Assembly (NCBI RefSeq): GCF_004352855.1
Contig: NZ_SJSC01000001.1
Span: 923,108-987,107, forward strand
Source of the DNA: Marinomonas sp. KMM3893
GTDB lineage: Bacteria > Pseudomonadota > Gammaproteobacteria > Pseudomonadales > Marinomonadaceae
Reading direction: 5' to 3'
DNA: 64,000 nt
A program made the translations under genes and the position numbers. This document shows positions 54,605-64,000 of this stretch, in pieces (position 1 is the stretch's first letter; every line of letters begins with the position of its first letter). The notes beneath the pieces were generated by a model, which was given only the letters and a program-made list of their open reading frames with translations, did no database searches and had not been told where the DNA came from.

Positions 54605-56530
54605 ATGATCCAATTTAGCGAAGTCAGTTTACAACGAGGTACACAATTTCTTTTAGAAGACGCCGATCTCACTATTTTTGAAGGTCAAAAAGTCGGTTTG
54701 ATTGGCGCCAACGGGGCAGGTAAATCCTCCTTGTTTGCGATGGTAAAAGGCGATTTAGGGGCAGACACCGGCAGCGTAATTTTGCCGGGGAATAGACGCA
54801 TTGCGTTTATGGCTCAAGAAGTCGAAGAAACACAGCGCAGCGCACTGGATTATTGTCTCGATGGAGACGACCAACTTAGAACAATCGAAGCGCACATTGA
54901 ACAAGCGCAAGCGCAAGGCAACAACCACGATCACGCTCATTGGTTAGGAGAATTCGAAACCGCACACGGCTACTCAGCACAGTCTAGAGCGGAAACCTTG
55001 TTACAAGGTTTAGGGTTTAAAATGACCGATATGCAAAAGCCAGTGTCAGACTTTTCGGGTGGTTGGCGGATTCGTCTCAACCTAGCAAAAGCCCTCATGT
55101 GCCCATCTGATGTGCTGCTACTCGATGAGCCAACCAACCACTTAGACTTAGACGCTGTTATGTGGCTGGAAAACTGGTTACGCCAATACCCAGGCACCTT
55201 ATTATTGATTTCCCATGACCGTGATTTTCTAGACGGCATTTGTAGCCATATCGTTCACCTATACCAGAAAAAACTGGTCCTTTATAAAGGCAACTACTCA
55301 AATTACGAGCGCCAGCGCGCTGAGCACCTTGCCCAACAACAAGCCAACCATGAGCGCCAGCAAGCAAAACGCGCGCACATGCAAGAATACGTGAATAGAT
55401 TCCGCTACAAAGCCGATAAGGCCAAGCAAGCACAAAGCCGTTTACGCATGCTAGAAAAGATGGAAATCATTGGCCCTGCCCACATAGACTCTCAATTTGA
55501 GTTCTCTATCCCTGTGGCAGAAAAAACCTCTCAGCTGCTCATCAATTTGTCGCAAGCAAACCTAGGTTACACCTTAGAGTCAGGCGCCAAAGTGGTTCAA
55601 CTTGGCGACACCAACTTTGCCATCCGTGATGGTCAACGCATAGGCTTACTGGGCCCGAATGGCGCGGGTAAATCCACCTTGATCAAATCCATCGTTGGAG
55701 AGCTCGCTTTATTAAACGGCGAACGCATCACGGGCGAAAACCTGAAAATTGGCTACTTTTCTCAGCATCAATTGAGCGCACTTGACCTTGAAGCGTCGCC
55801 TCTTCTGCACATTCAACGCCTATCTCCGAAAATACTAGAAAGTGATATTCGTCGTTATTTGGGAGGCTTTGGCTTTACTGGCGACGACGCCCTAAGAGCA
55901 GTAAAAGGCTTCTCTGGCGGTGAAAAAGCACGCCTGGCACTGTCGCTAATCGCTTGGACTAGACCGAACTTACTGGTACTCGATGAGCCAACCAACCACT
56001 TGGATCTAGACATGCGCCAAGCCTTAACAGAGGCGCTGCAAGAGTTTCCAGGCGCCATTCTCGTGGTGTCCCACGATCGTCACCTACTCAACAGTACCGT
56101 CGACGAGTTCTATCTGGTGGCTGATCATCAAATCCAAGCTTTTGATGGCGACTTAAGCGCCTACCATGCTTGGTTGCAAGCTCGACAAGCGTCCGCTGCG
56201 CAAGCGGAGAAGAACGACGCCACGCAAGAGAAAGTCGAAAAAGTTGATCGCAAAGAAGAACGCCGTAAAGCCGCTGAACTGCGAGAGAAACTGCGCCCCT
56301 TGCGCAAGCAAGTTGAAAAGTATGAAAAAGCCGTCCAAACCGCGCAAAAACACCTCGACACCATTTCTGAATCCATGGCGGATTCATCATTGTATGAGGC
56401 GGATCAAAGAGAAAAGCTACAAGCCCTTCTCAGTGATGAAGCCAAATGGAAAAAGTCGCTAGAAGAAAATGAAGAAGCCTGGTTCGAGTTACAAGAAGAG
56501 CTGGAAGAGGCCGAGGCTAACTTAGCCTAA
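54605..56530 (+). CDS. yheS: ABC-F ATPase YheS
   Basis: The 641-residue cytoplasmic ABC-F protein has two ATPase domains (Walker A GANGAGKSS and GPNGAGKST; signature SGGWRIRLNLAKAL and SGGEKARLAL) joined by a charged linker. The C-terminus is a coiled coil of about 90 residues (RKEERRKAAELREKLRPLRK). The order and many residues follow E. coli YheS, so that name is preferred over Uup or EttA. ABC-F proteins act on the ribosome E-site and relieve stalling. No membrane domain is present. It stands 104 bases before hemB. Confidence 0.93.
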   Translation: MIQFSEVSLQRGTQFLLEDADLTIFEGQKVGLIGANGAGKSSLFAMVKGDLGADTGSVILPGNRRIAFMAQEVEETQRSALDYCLDGDDQLRTIEAHIEQAQAQGNNHDHAHWLGEFETAHGYSAQSRAETLLQGLGFKMTDMQKPVSDFSGGWRIRLNLAKALMCPSDVLLLDEPTNHLDLDAVMWLENWLRQYPGTLLLISHDRDFLDGICSHIVHLYQKKLVLYKGNYSNYERQRAEHLAQQQANHERQQAKRAHMQEYVNRFRYKADKAKQAQSRLRMLEKMEIIGPAHIDSQFEFSIPVAEKTSQLLINLSQANLGYTLESGAKVVQLGDTNFAIRDGQRIGLLGPNGAGKSTLIKSIVGELALLNGERITGENLKIGYFSQHQLSALDLEASPLLHIQRLSPKILESDIRRYLGGFGFTGDDALRAVKGFSGGEKARLALSLIAWTRPNLLVLDEPTNHLDLDMRQALTEALQEFPGAILVVSHDRHLLNSTVDEFYLVADHQIQAFDGDLSAYHAWLQARQASAAQAEKNDATQEKVEKVDRKEERRKAAELREKLRPLRKQVEKYEKAVQTAQKHLDTISESMADSSLYEADQREKLQALLSDEAKWKKSLEENEEAWFELQEELEEAEANLA

Positions 56531-56631
56531 TGCGATAAATCTAAGATCAAAAAACAACGCGGTACTCGCTTGTCTGACTTATCACTGTCATACAAATTAA
56601 GTACATTAACGAATAGCAAAATAGGAGCTGA

Positions 56632-57630
<999 letters not shown>

Positions 57631-57730
57631 CCCTAAGTCCTTCTCATACAATGTCAAAATACTCCTGTTAGGATGTAAATAAGATCAAAGAGACGGTGAC
57701 CTTCTGGCTGTGTTGGTGTAATTTGTAAGT

Positions 57731-57760
57731 TAATGCCTACTCATTTACGAGTGGGCATTA
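57731..57760. other. hairpin between hemB and ppk
   Basis: TAATGCCTACTC pairs with GAGTGGGCATTA (one G-T) around ATTTAC, but no T-run follows on either strand. It could be a weak terminator or an RNA structure before ppk. Confidence 0.55.
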
Positions 57761-57810
57761 GTTCAATACCAATAATATAAGATGACGGTATTTGGGAGTG
57801 ATAAAAAGGC

Positions 57811-60033
57811 ATGTCAGAACAGTCAGTAAATGAAGTGGATAAAAAGGAAATCACCCCTATTCCAACGAAGGAAATTGGTGGGGAAGAGCTCGTGCTGGAG
57901 CCCATTCCAGAACAGCCGCAGGACCCGAGCAAGGTCTCTTTAGAAGAACGTTTGCCTGAAGAAATTGATCTCGCAGACCCTGAGCTCTATTTTAACCGTG
58001 AGTTAAGCCACTTACAGTTCAATGCGCGCGTTCTTGAACAAGCCATGGATGAAAACCACCCCATTCTGAACCGTCTCACCTTCTTGTGCATTTTTAGTTC
58101 AAACATGGATGAGTTCTTTGAAATCCGCGTTGCCGGACTAAAAAGTCAATTAGAATACAGCCGTGAGAAAAACGGCCCTGATGGCATGCACCCAAAGAAA
58201 GTGCTGAGTTTGATCAGCGAACAGGCTCACAAGTTAGTGCGCCGCCAATACCGTATTCTCAACGATATTATTTTTCCGAAACTTGCCGCCGAAGACGTTA
58301 AATTTATTCGCCGTTCAGTATGGAATGAAAAACAGTCTACTTGGGCCAAACGTTACTTCCGTGACAATGTCTTACCTATTATTAGCCCGATAGGCCTTGA
58401 CCCTGCACACCCCTTCCCTCGTCTCGCCAACAAAACCTTTAACTTTGTTGTTGAACTAGAAGGTCGTGATGCATTTGGACGAGAAAATGGTCTCGCCATT
58501 GTGCCGGCACCAAGCTCTCTGCCTCGCCTTGTCAAAATGCCTGATGATGTGTCTGAAGGTGGCGACAACCTCGTCTTCCTATCTTCCATCATTCACGCCC
58601 ATGCCGATCAATTATTCCCTGGGATGACAGTAAAAGGTTGTTTCCAATTCCGTTTGACACGAAATGCCGACTTAGAAGTCGACTCTGATGACATTGGTGT
58701 CGATCTAGCCGGGGCGCTCAGAACAGAATTACAAAGCCGCCATTATGGCAGCTCGGTACGCCTTGAGATCGCTGATAATTGCCCTACGCACATCATCGAC
58801 TCTCTGCTCAAACAATTTGATTTAGAAACTCAAGACCTCTACAAAACAGATGGTCCTGTTAACTTAAGTCGTCTGATGGCAGTACTCGAACTGGTCGACC
58901 GTCCAGATCTTATGTACCCTCCTTTTTCTCCGGGACTGCCAAGAAAATTGGCCAGCTCAGGCGGCATATTCGAAGCAATTCGACAACGTGACTACCTCTT
59001 AATGCACCCATTTGAGAGTTTCTCCCCTGTTATCGACTTACTCAGTGATGCAGCGAAAGACCCTCATGTGGTGGCAATTCGTCAAACTCTATACCGTACA
59101 GGAGCACGCTCTCCCATTGCGAATGCACTGGTCGAGGCCGCGCGAAACGGCAAAGAAGTTACCGTGGTCATTGAGCTGCGTGCACGCTTCGATGAAGCCG
59201 AAAACTTAGCCTTAGCCAGTCGTTTACAAGACGCTGGAGCGATTGTTGTTTATGGGGTCGTTCGTCACAAGACCCATGCCAAAATGATACTCATCGTACG
59301 CAGAGAAGGCGCAGAATTAACCCGTTATGTTCACCTAGGCACAGGTAACTATCACGCTGGTAATGCGCGTCTTTATACTGATTACAGCTTCCTCACTTGC
59401 GACAAAGAAACCGGGGACGATGTCCATCGCGTCTTCCAGCAATTGACAGGCATGAGCAAAGAACTCAAAGTGAAAAAGCTGCTACACGCCCCTTTCACAC
59501 TACGCGATCGTTTGTTGGACATGATTAATCGCGAGGCAGAAAACGCGCAAAAAGGCGACCCGTCTCGAATCATTATCAAGGTCAACTCGCTCACTGAGCA
59601 ACGCTTGGTACAAGCTCTGTATAAAGCCTCGCAAGCAGGCGTGAAGATAGATTTGATTGTTCGTGGTATCTGTACGCTACGCCCAGGTATTAAAGGCATC
59701 TCCTCTAATATCCGTGTGCGCAGCATCATCGGCCGTTTCTTAGAGCACACTCGGGTGTACTACTTCTACAACAACCGCAACCCTCAGGTTTATCTGTCCA
59801 GCGCCGATGGCATGGACCGAAACCTAAACAACCGTATTGAAGTCGCTTTCCCGTTACAAGACCTGAAACTGTCTCGTCGTGTGAAGAAAGAACTGGAACT
59901 CTACCTGTCGGATAACACCCAAAGCTGGATACTGCAAAGCGATGGCTCTTATCAATTGTCTAAGCCGAGAAAAGGTGAATACCGCAGTGCGCAACGAACG
60001 CTACTAAGCGATCTTGCAGACAGCACTCGCTGA
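57811..60033 (+). CDS. ppk: polyphosphate kinase 1
   Basis: The 740-residue enzyme polymerises ATP gamma-phosphate into polyphosphate. After a variable 50-residue start comes YFNRELSHLQFNARVLEQA, the N-domain. The catalytic half has the PLD-like VRHKTHAKMILIVRR block with the phosphorylated histidine, and LSSADGMDRNLNNRIE near the end. The acidic N-terminus is longer than in E. coli. Its terminator is at 60062-60088. Together with ppx it balances polyphosphate. Confidence 0.97.
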   Translation: MSEQSVNEVDKKEITPIPTKEIGGEELVLEPIPEQPQDPSKVSLEERLPEEIDLADPELYFNRELSHLQFNARVLEQAMDENHPILNRLTFLCIFSSNMDEFFEIRVAGLKSQLEYSREKNGPDGMHPKKVLSLISEQAHKLVRRQYRILNDIIFPKLAAEDVKFIRRSVWNEKQSTWAKRYFRDNVLPIISPIGLDPAHPFPRLANKTFNFVVELEGRDAFGRENGLAIVPAPSSLPRLVKMPDDVSEGGDNLVFLSSIIHAHADQLFPGMTVKGCFQFRLTRNADLEVDSDDIGVDLAGALRTELQSRHYGSSVRLEIADNCPTHIIDSLLKQFDLETQDLYKTDGPVNLSRLMAVLELVDRPDLMYPPFSPGLPRKLASSGGIFEAIRQRDYLLMHPFESFSPVIDLLSDAAKDPHVVAIRQTLYRTGARSPIANALVEAARNGKEVTVVIELRARFDEAENLALASRLQDAGAIVVYGVVRHKTHAKMILIVRREGAELTRYVHLGTGNYHAGNARLYTDYSFLTCDKETGDDVHRVFQQLTGMSKELKVKKLLHAPFTLRDRLLDMINREAENAQKGDPSRIIIKVNSLTEQRLVQALYKASQAGVKIDLIVRGICTLRPGIKGISSNIRVRSIIGRFLEHTRVYYFYNNRNPQVYLSSADGMDRNLNNRIEVAFPLQDLKLSRRVKKELELYLSDNTQSWILQSDGSYQLSKPRKGEYRSAQRTLLSDLADSTR

Positions 60034-60061
60034 TCTCGTCACTCAGCCAACATTTATACAC

Positions 60062-60088
60062 AAAGCCTAGCGAATGCTGGGCTTTTTA
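60062..60088 (+). terminator. terminator of ppk
   Basis: AAAGCCTAGC pairs with GCTGGGCTTT (one G-T) around GAAT, followed by a T-run, about 28 bases after the stop. Confidence 0.85.
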
Positions 60089-60365
60089 TGTATAACCACC
60101 TGTTTTATCCCCTAGCGTAAAATGAACTAAAACTATCACGGTAATGAGTAAGCGAACTCTAGAGGCAGGCTTATCGCACTGAAGTACATCCAGCCACTGC
60201 ATTTATTGTTGGTGTGTCTGCTGATTACACTTAAAATCCCCCCTTGAATGTCTAATCATGCAGATAATTGAATCATGGATTGCTTTTTAGCGGCTCTGAC
60301 CCTGTACGTCTGCCATTGCAAATAGATAAAATCCTCAGCACTTAATCATGACAAAGGAAAAACCA
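60089..60365. other. ppk-uraA spacer
   Basis: About 280 bases without a coding frame. A GGCTCTGACCCTG segment at about 60291 resembles sequences near 63290 and may be part of a dispersed repeat. Confidence 0.45.
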
Positions 60366-61604
60366 ATGAAAAACGCCATATTAGGCGTCCAAATGCTATT
60401 TGTTGCATTTGGCGCTTTAGTATTAGTTCCCTTACTAACAGGCCTTGATCCGAATGTGGCTTTATTTGGTGCCGGTATAGGGACTTTGCTTTTTCAAGTT
60501 GTCACACGTCGCACCGTGCCTATTTTTCTAGCGTCTTCGTTTGCCTTTATCGCTCCCGTTCTATACGGCATCCAAACTTGGGGCTTAGCCTCCACCATGG
60601 GCGGGTTAATTGCTGCTGGATTTGTTTATGTTATTTTAGGGGCTCTTATTAAGTTAAGAGGCGCAGGCTTTATACACCGTCTATTACCACCCGTCGTCAT
60701 TGGCCCTATTATTATGGTTATTGGCTTAGGCTTAGCCCCAACAGCTGTCAATATGGCTATGGGGAAAAGTGGTGATGGGGCTGCTCAACTGGTCAATGCA
60801 GATTTCTCTATTTGGATCGCACTTGCCTCTTTATTAACGACTATTTTTATCAGTGTCTTTAGTAAAGGTATTTTTAAACTACTGCCTATTTTTGGCGGTA
60901 TTATCGTGGGTTACTCATTAAGCTTACTATTCGGCATTGTTAGCTTCGATGCGGTTCATCAAGCCGCTTGGTTTGTTATGCCAAACTTTACCGCTCCTGA
61001 GTTTAATATAAACGCCATTTTATTTATGATTCCTGTGGCCATCGCACCTGCGATAGAGCACGTAGGCGATATACTTTCTATCTCCAGTGTCACGGGCAAA
61101 GATTACTTGAAAAAACCAGGCTTGCATCGCACCATCGCAGGAGATGGGATCGCTACTATGGCAGCAGCAATGGTAGGCGCGCCGCCAAATACAACCTACA
61201 GCGAAGTCACTGGGGCTGTCATGCTCACTAAATCTTTTAACCCCGTGATCATGACATGGGCAGCGATTGCAGCGATTGTCCTTGCCTGGGTTGGCAAACT
61301 AGGTGCCTTATTACAAACCATTCCCCTGCCTGTTATGGGAGGCATTATGATTTTATTATTTGGCTCCATAGCGGCGGTTGGACTCAACACGTTAATTAAA
61401 AACCAGGTAGACCTTCATAAATCACGTAACCTTGTTATTGTCGGCGTTACACTAGTCTTTGGTATTGGCGGAATGGCCTTTGGCATTGGCGAGTTTAACT
61501 TACAAGGTATCAGCCTATGCGGCATCGTTGCCATTATTCTGAATCTAGTATTACCAAAAGACATTGGCGATAACCATATTGTTGATAATGCACAAATAGA
61601 ATAA
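60366..61604 (+). CDS. uraA: uracil permease-like nucleobase:cation symporter-2
   Basis: The 412-residue protein follows E. coli UraA through its length: VALFGAGIGTLLFQ, the substrate-binding APAIEHVGDIL glutamate of helix 8, PPNTTYSEVTGAVMLTK and IPLPVMGGIMILLFG. It would import uracil with protons across the inner membrane; a related pyrimidine is possible. About 14 helices are expected. ATG 60366 has AAGGA seven bases before; a longer frame starts at 60348. Its terminator is at 61636-61679. It is not next to upp. Confidence 0.88.
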   Translation: MKNAILGVQMLFVAFGALVLVPLLTGLDPNVALFGAGIGTLLFQVVTRRTVPIFLASSFAFIAPVLYGIQTWGLASTMGGLIAAGFVYVILGALIKLRGAGFIHRLLPPVVIGPIIMVIGLGLAPTAVNMAMGKSGDGAAQLVNADFSIWIALASLLTTIFISVFSKGIFKLLPIFGGIIVGYSLSLLFGIVSFDAVHQAAWFVMPNFTAPEFNINAILFMIPVAIAPAIEHVGDILSISSVTGKDYLKKPGLHRTIAGDGIATMAAAMVGAPPNTTYSEVTGAVMLTKSFNPVIMTWAAIAAIVLAWVGKLGALLQTIPLPVMGGIMILLFGSIAAVGLNTLIKNQVDLHKSRNLVIVGVTLVFGIGGMAFGIGEFNLQGISLCGIVAIILNLVLPKDIGDNHIVDNAQIE

Positions 61605-61942
61605 TATTTTTTACGGTAATTTAAAAAGTAACAACAAAAAAACCTCCAATAATGACTCAAACTTATTGGAGGTTTTTTATAATGAGCAGGAGAAACGCAG
61701 AATAATATGAAAAAGCGTGTATCCAACGGTAGCAAAGGTAAGTGGTTGTGCAAAATCAACAGGGATTCATTAACTTTGACAGGAAGGATCAGGTTTGACT
61801 CTTTGCATAAAAAAGAGCATGAACATGTTCTTTTTGGAGAAAATCTACGGCCTCAACGCCCGCATTAAGAGGCTAAAAATAATTGGTTAAAATAAGCGAC
61901 CAAGGAGCAAAAAACTATTTTTTGTCCTGCATTAATGACTTG
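61605..61942. other. spacer between uraA and a diguanylate cyclase gene
   Basis: It holds the uraA terminator and a second hairpin, AAAAAGAGCATG/CATGTTCTTTTT with an AA loop, at about 61812-61837. A frame of 53 codons at 61707-61868 begins MKKRVSNGSKGKWLCK. It has only a weak ribosome site and no recognised homology, so I do not call it. Confidence 0.5.
61636..61679 (+). terminator. terminator of uraA
   Basis: AACCTCCAATAA pairs with TTATTGGAGGTT around a loop of ten bases, with A- and T-runs. Confidence 0.92.
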
Positions 61943-62839
61943 TTAGCTGCTGATTGACACAACACAATTCTTTTCTTCTTTGGCTTTGTACATTGCTTTA
62001 TCGCTACGCTCTAGAAGTTGCTGTAAAGATTCATCATTATTTTCGATGCAGGAAACACCTATGCTAACTGTAAATGAAACACTGAGACCAGGCGTTTTAA
62101 TGTTTATATTCTCAGTAGATACTCTTATCCTCTCCGCTAATTTTAAAGAATATTCGATAGGCGTTTTTGTTAAAGCAATAACAAATTCTTCACCGCCAAT
62201 TCTCCCTATAATATCTTCAGTTCGTAGTAGCTTTGAAGTTTTACTAGAAAACTCTTTTAGCACAATATCGCCAACATGATGTCCATACTGATCATTAATT
62301 TCCTTAAAGAAATCAAAATCGATCATTAATAAACTAAGTGGTTCTTTGTGCCTTTTCGACATATTGAAAGCAGCTTCTGTTTGCTGTAAAAAAGCCCGAC
62401 GATTTAGCAAGTTAGTTAAGGGATCAACAGTAGCTTGGAGTATTAGTTTTTCTTGAAGATCAATTAACTCAGATATGTCTCTAATAAAAGCAAATGCGAA
62501 TAGCTCACCATTAACTACTACAGTATTAAAACTAAATTGAACATGCACTTCGTCGCCATTTTTTTTAAGACCGCGAACCTGTAAAACTTTACCCACTAAT
62601 GGTCCAGATCCTTTCTTTTTAAATTTTTGGAATGACTTATTAGCTTTATCGCGAAGGTCATGTGCAGGAAGAATGTCATGTACATATTTACCAATAGCTT
62701 CCGATGCTGTGTAACCGAAAATTTGTTCTGCTGCAGAATTCCACGAAACAATATCGCCTGATCGATTAATTATCACTACAGCATCAATTGAGTTTTCAAC
62801 TATCGAACGATAAACCGAATCATCAAATTTTGTGCTCAT
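61943..62839 (-). CDS. PAS-GGDEF diguanylate cyclase
   Basis: The 298-residue soluble protein has a PAS domain (about residues 9-130, SIVENSIDAVVIINRSGDIVSW) followed by a GGDEF domain with GGEEF, the active variant, at the active site. A RxxD inhibitory site is not obvious before it. It would make cyclic-di-GMP from GTP under control of a PAS signal such as redox, light or a small molecule. No membrane segment or EAL domain is present. Its base composition is slightly AT-rich compared with its neighbours. Confidence 0.93.
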   Translation of the reverse strand: MSTKFDDSVYRSIVENSIDAVVIINRSGDIVSWNSAAEQIFGYTASEAIGKYVHDILPAHDLRDKANKSFQKFKKKGSGPLVGKVLQVRGLKKNGDEVHVQFSFNTVVVNGELFAFAFIRDISELIDLQEKLILQATVDPLTNLLNRRAFLQQTEAAFNMSKRHKEPLSLLMIDFDFFKEINDQYGHHVGDIVLKEFSSKTSKLLRTEDIIGRIGGEEFVIALTKTPIEYSLKLAERIRVSTENINIKTPGLSVSFTVSIGVSCIENNDESLQQLLERSDKAMYKAKEEKNCVVSISS

Positions 62840-63427
62840 TTATCACCACGCTTTCGATTTAGATATATCAATCAGTATAGCGATTGACCCGCTAACGCTG
62901 GAGTGTTTTTGTGTTAATATTTGAACTCAATGAGTAACGCAAAAACACGTAGGTTTTGGCGTCAGGCTGAAAGCGTTTGTTAGGCTGTTCAACCTATGTA
63001 GCACTTACACAGTCACCAATAAGTTTGTTAATGGGACTGGATTTTGAAAAACATCCCATTAAATATCTGCTTCCTGTCGGCTAAAAGGGCTCAGATCCCT
63101 TTAAACAGAAGAGCAAGAAACAGCTGATACTCTACACAAGCACTGCTTTCAGAGCGACAAGCCCCCCCTCTAACTCCCCCTTCGCAGGGAGAGGACTACT
63201 TCAAAGCCCAGCTAGTTTGCCTGTTACGACTAGGATCAGAGCCCTTAAACAGCAAGTGATGTGGTTGGTTGGACGCTGTGCGACTTTTTAAGGGGTCTGA
63301 CCCTGCGGACGGTATGCGCAATCAGTGTAGAGGTTCTTGTTTTACCGTATCTTTAGAGAGTAATAGCGCAAGCAAATGGAAGAACAAGAAACGACTTTTC
63401 GTAGGGGGATAACTTATTTCAGGCATA
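62840..63427. other. non-coding region before the rRNA operon end, with repeat-like fragments
   Basis: No credible gene is present in about 590 bases. Two related segments, CAGATCCCTTTAAACAG at about 63092 and CAGAGCCCTTAAACAG at about 63237, and a GGGGTCTGACCCTGCGG segment at about 63292 resemble each other and a site near 60291. A CTCTAACTCCCCCTTCGCAG stretch at about 63168 followed by GGGAGAGG forms a GC-rich hairpin. These look like remnants of small dispersed repeats. Confidence 0.5.
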
Positions 63428-63464
63428 AAAAAAGCCCTGACAGCGTTAGCTATCAGGGCTTTCT
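63428..63464 (-). terminator. second terminator of the rRNA operon
   Basis: AAAGCCCTGA pairs with TCAGGGCTTT, with a T7 run on the minus strand after the decayed 5S segment. Confidence 0.85.
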
Positions 63465-63473
63465 TAATTTAAA

Positions 63474-63525
63474 GCTTGACGATAATCCGCTCTCACATGC
63501 GTTCCTTCATAAGAGCCCCACACGG
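63474..63525 (-). pseudogene. decayed 3' fragment of a second 5S rRNA gene
   Basis: On the minus strand the segment reads GTGTGGGG, about 16 unmatched bases, CATGTGAGAG, and then TCGTCAAGC. The intact 5S gene upstream reads GTGTGGGGGATCCCATGTGAGAG and GTCGTCAAGC at its 3' end. The piece therefore matches the last third of 5S with a small insertion, lies after the first terminator, and is followed by its own terminator. Confidence 0.65.
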
Positions 63526-63551
63526 GTATGAGGTTATTATGCAGTGGAACG

Positions 63552-63583
63552 AAAAAACCCCACCCTGCGTAGCAGGATGGGGC
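63552..63583 (-). terminator. terminator after 5S rRNA
   Basis: On the minus strand CCCCATCCTG pairs with CAGGGTGGGG around a short loop, followed by T6, 16 bases downstream of 5S. Confidence 0.9.
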
Positions 63584-63598
63584 TTCTCTTAATTATAA

Positions 63599-63714
63599 GC
63601 TTGACGACGACCTACTCTCACATGGGATCCCCCACACTACCATCGGCGATGACGCTTTTCACTTCTGAGTTCGGGATGGGATCAGGTGGTTCAACGTCTC
63701 TATGATCGTCAAGC
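63599..63714 (-). rRNA. rrf: 5S ribosomal RNA
   Basis: The minus strand carries the conserved CCGAACTCAGAAGTGAAA and CGCCGATGGTAGTGTGGGG segments. The ends GCTTGACGA and TCGTCAAGC pair to form helix I. The length of about 116 bases is standard; the exact ends are inferred from that pairing. Confidence 0.96.
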
Positions 63715-63899
63715 AATTCGGTTGCGTTCGTTCTGGTCGCTTTCTTTCGTCAGCGTTACCAAAACACGCGAAGACATGCTTGGATCTTTAACAATTCATT
63801 TTGAAATAACGTAAATCAAGTATTAAACCGATGTTTTTCAATATCGTATTATGTGTCTTTTGGATGAGTTTCCTCATCTAAACCACTTTGGTGTTATAT
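63715..63899 (-). other. 23S-5S internal spacer
   Basis: 185 bases separate the 23S 3' end from 5S. No tRNA is present in this spacer. It should contain the processing stems of the primary transcript. Confidence 0.7.
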
Positions 63900-64000
63900 G
63901 GTCAAGCCTCACGAGCAATTAGTATTGGTTAGCTCAATGCCTCACAGCACTTACACACCCAACCTATCAACGTCCTAGTCTCGAACGGCTCTTCAGGGGA
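63900..64000 (-). rRNA. rrl: 23S ribosomal RNA, 3' end (partial)
   Basis: The minus strand reads TGAAGAGCCGTTCGAGACTA, then GTAAGTGCTGTGAGGCATTG, AGCTAACCAATACTAATTGC and CGTGAGGCTTGAC. These match the last bases of bacterial 23S (E. coli ends GTGAGGCTTAACCTT). The rest of the gene is beyond the right edge. The 3' end is placed at about 63900 by comparison. Confidence 0.95.

Noticed and set aside
61707..61868. 53-codon plus frame downstream of uraA
   Set aside because: Weak ribosome site and no recognised homology; it reads through a hairpin and looks incidental.

Overview
The window looks like a contiguous chromosomal segment of a marine gammaproteobacterium of the Oceanospirillales type, most like Marinomonas. 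This is inferred from gene content and protein sequence; no search was run. The order dnaJ-dnaK-grpE / recN / fur / bamE / rnfH / ratA / smpB / ssrA is the one known from Pseudomonas and relatives. The tmRNA tag reads ANDENYALAA, and base composition is moderate.

Layout. 1-6.9 kb: the 3'-truncated start of a LigJ-like 4-oxalomesaconate hydratase gene, a Prx5-type peroxiredoxin, a chemoreceptor, a MocR-type regulator, a PilZ-like protein and a DUF501 protein. 7-11.2 kb: the glycerol-3-phosphate regulon (glpK, glpR, glpD) with GlpR-like operators before glpK and glpD. 11.3-14 kb: a TSUP permease, a GcvA-like LysR regulator, a candidate structured small RNA, and a scar where two divergent genes have lost their 5' halves. 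14-27.7 kb: a long GAPDH, DUF3392, a uridine-kinase-like protein, the dnaJ/dnaK/grpE chaperone set with a sigma-32-like promoter, recN with a LexA-like site, fur, bamE, rnfH, ratA, an NSS transporter inserted in this conserved block, smpB and tmRNA. 27.7-34.2 kb: an accessory region with a short alkylsulfatase-like hydrolase, four tandem copies of a tiny secreted-protein gene of unknown function (each with its own leader and terminator), an orphan lipoprotein and a Yip1 membrane protein. 34.6-40.5 kb: a six-gene Mrp Na+/H+ antiporter operon with fused A and B. 40.6-46 kb: a divergent FtsZ/tubulin-superfamily protein and an ammonium transporter fused to PAS-GGDEF-EAL. 46-62 kb: ppx, rho, fre, yfcL-like, mqo, a CBS protein, hslO, yheS, hemB, ppk and uraA. 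62-64 kb: a PAS-GGDEF protein and the 3' end of an rRNA operon (23S 3' end, 5S, and a decayed second 5S fragment) on the minus strand.

The most unusual items are the tandem secreted-peptide family, whose promoter, leader and C-terminal segments group the copies in three incompatible ways (a sign of gene conversion); the lone FtsZ-like GTPase; the Amt-PAS-GGDEF-EAL fusion, which may couple ammonium sensing to cyclic-di-GMP; and the small-RNA candidate at about 13.25-13.43 kb, which presents the same octamer in two hairpin loops. Several start codons were moved from the longest frame to one with a proper Shine-Dalgarno sequence; three of these are TTG and one is GTG.
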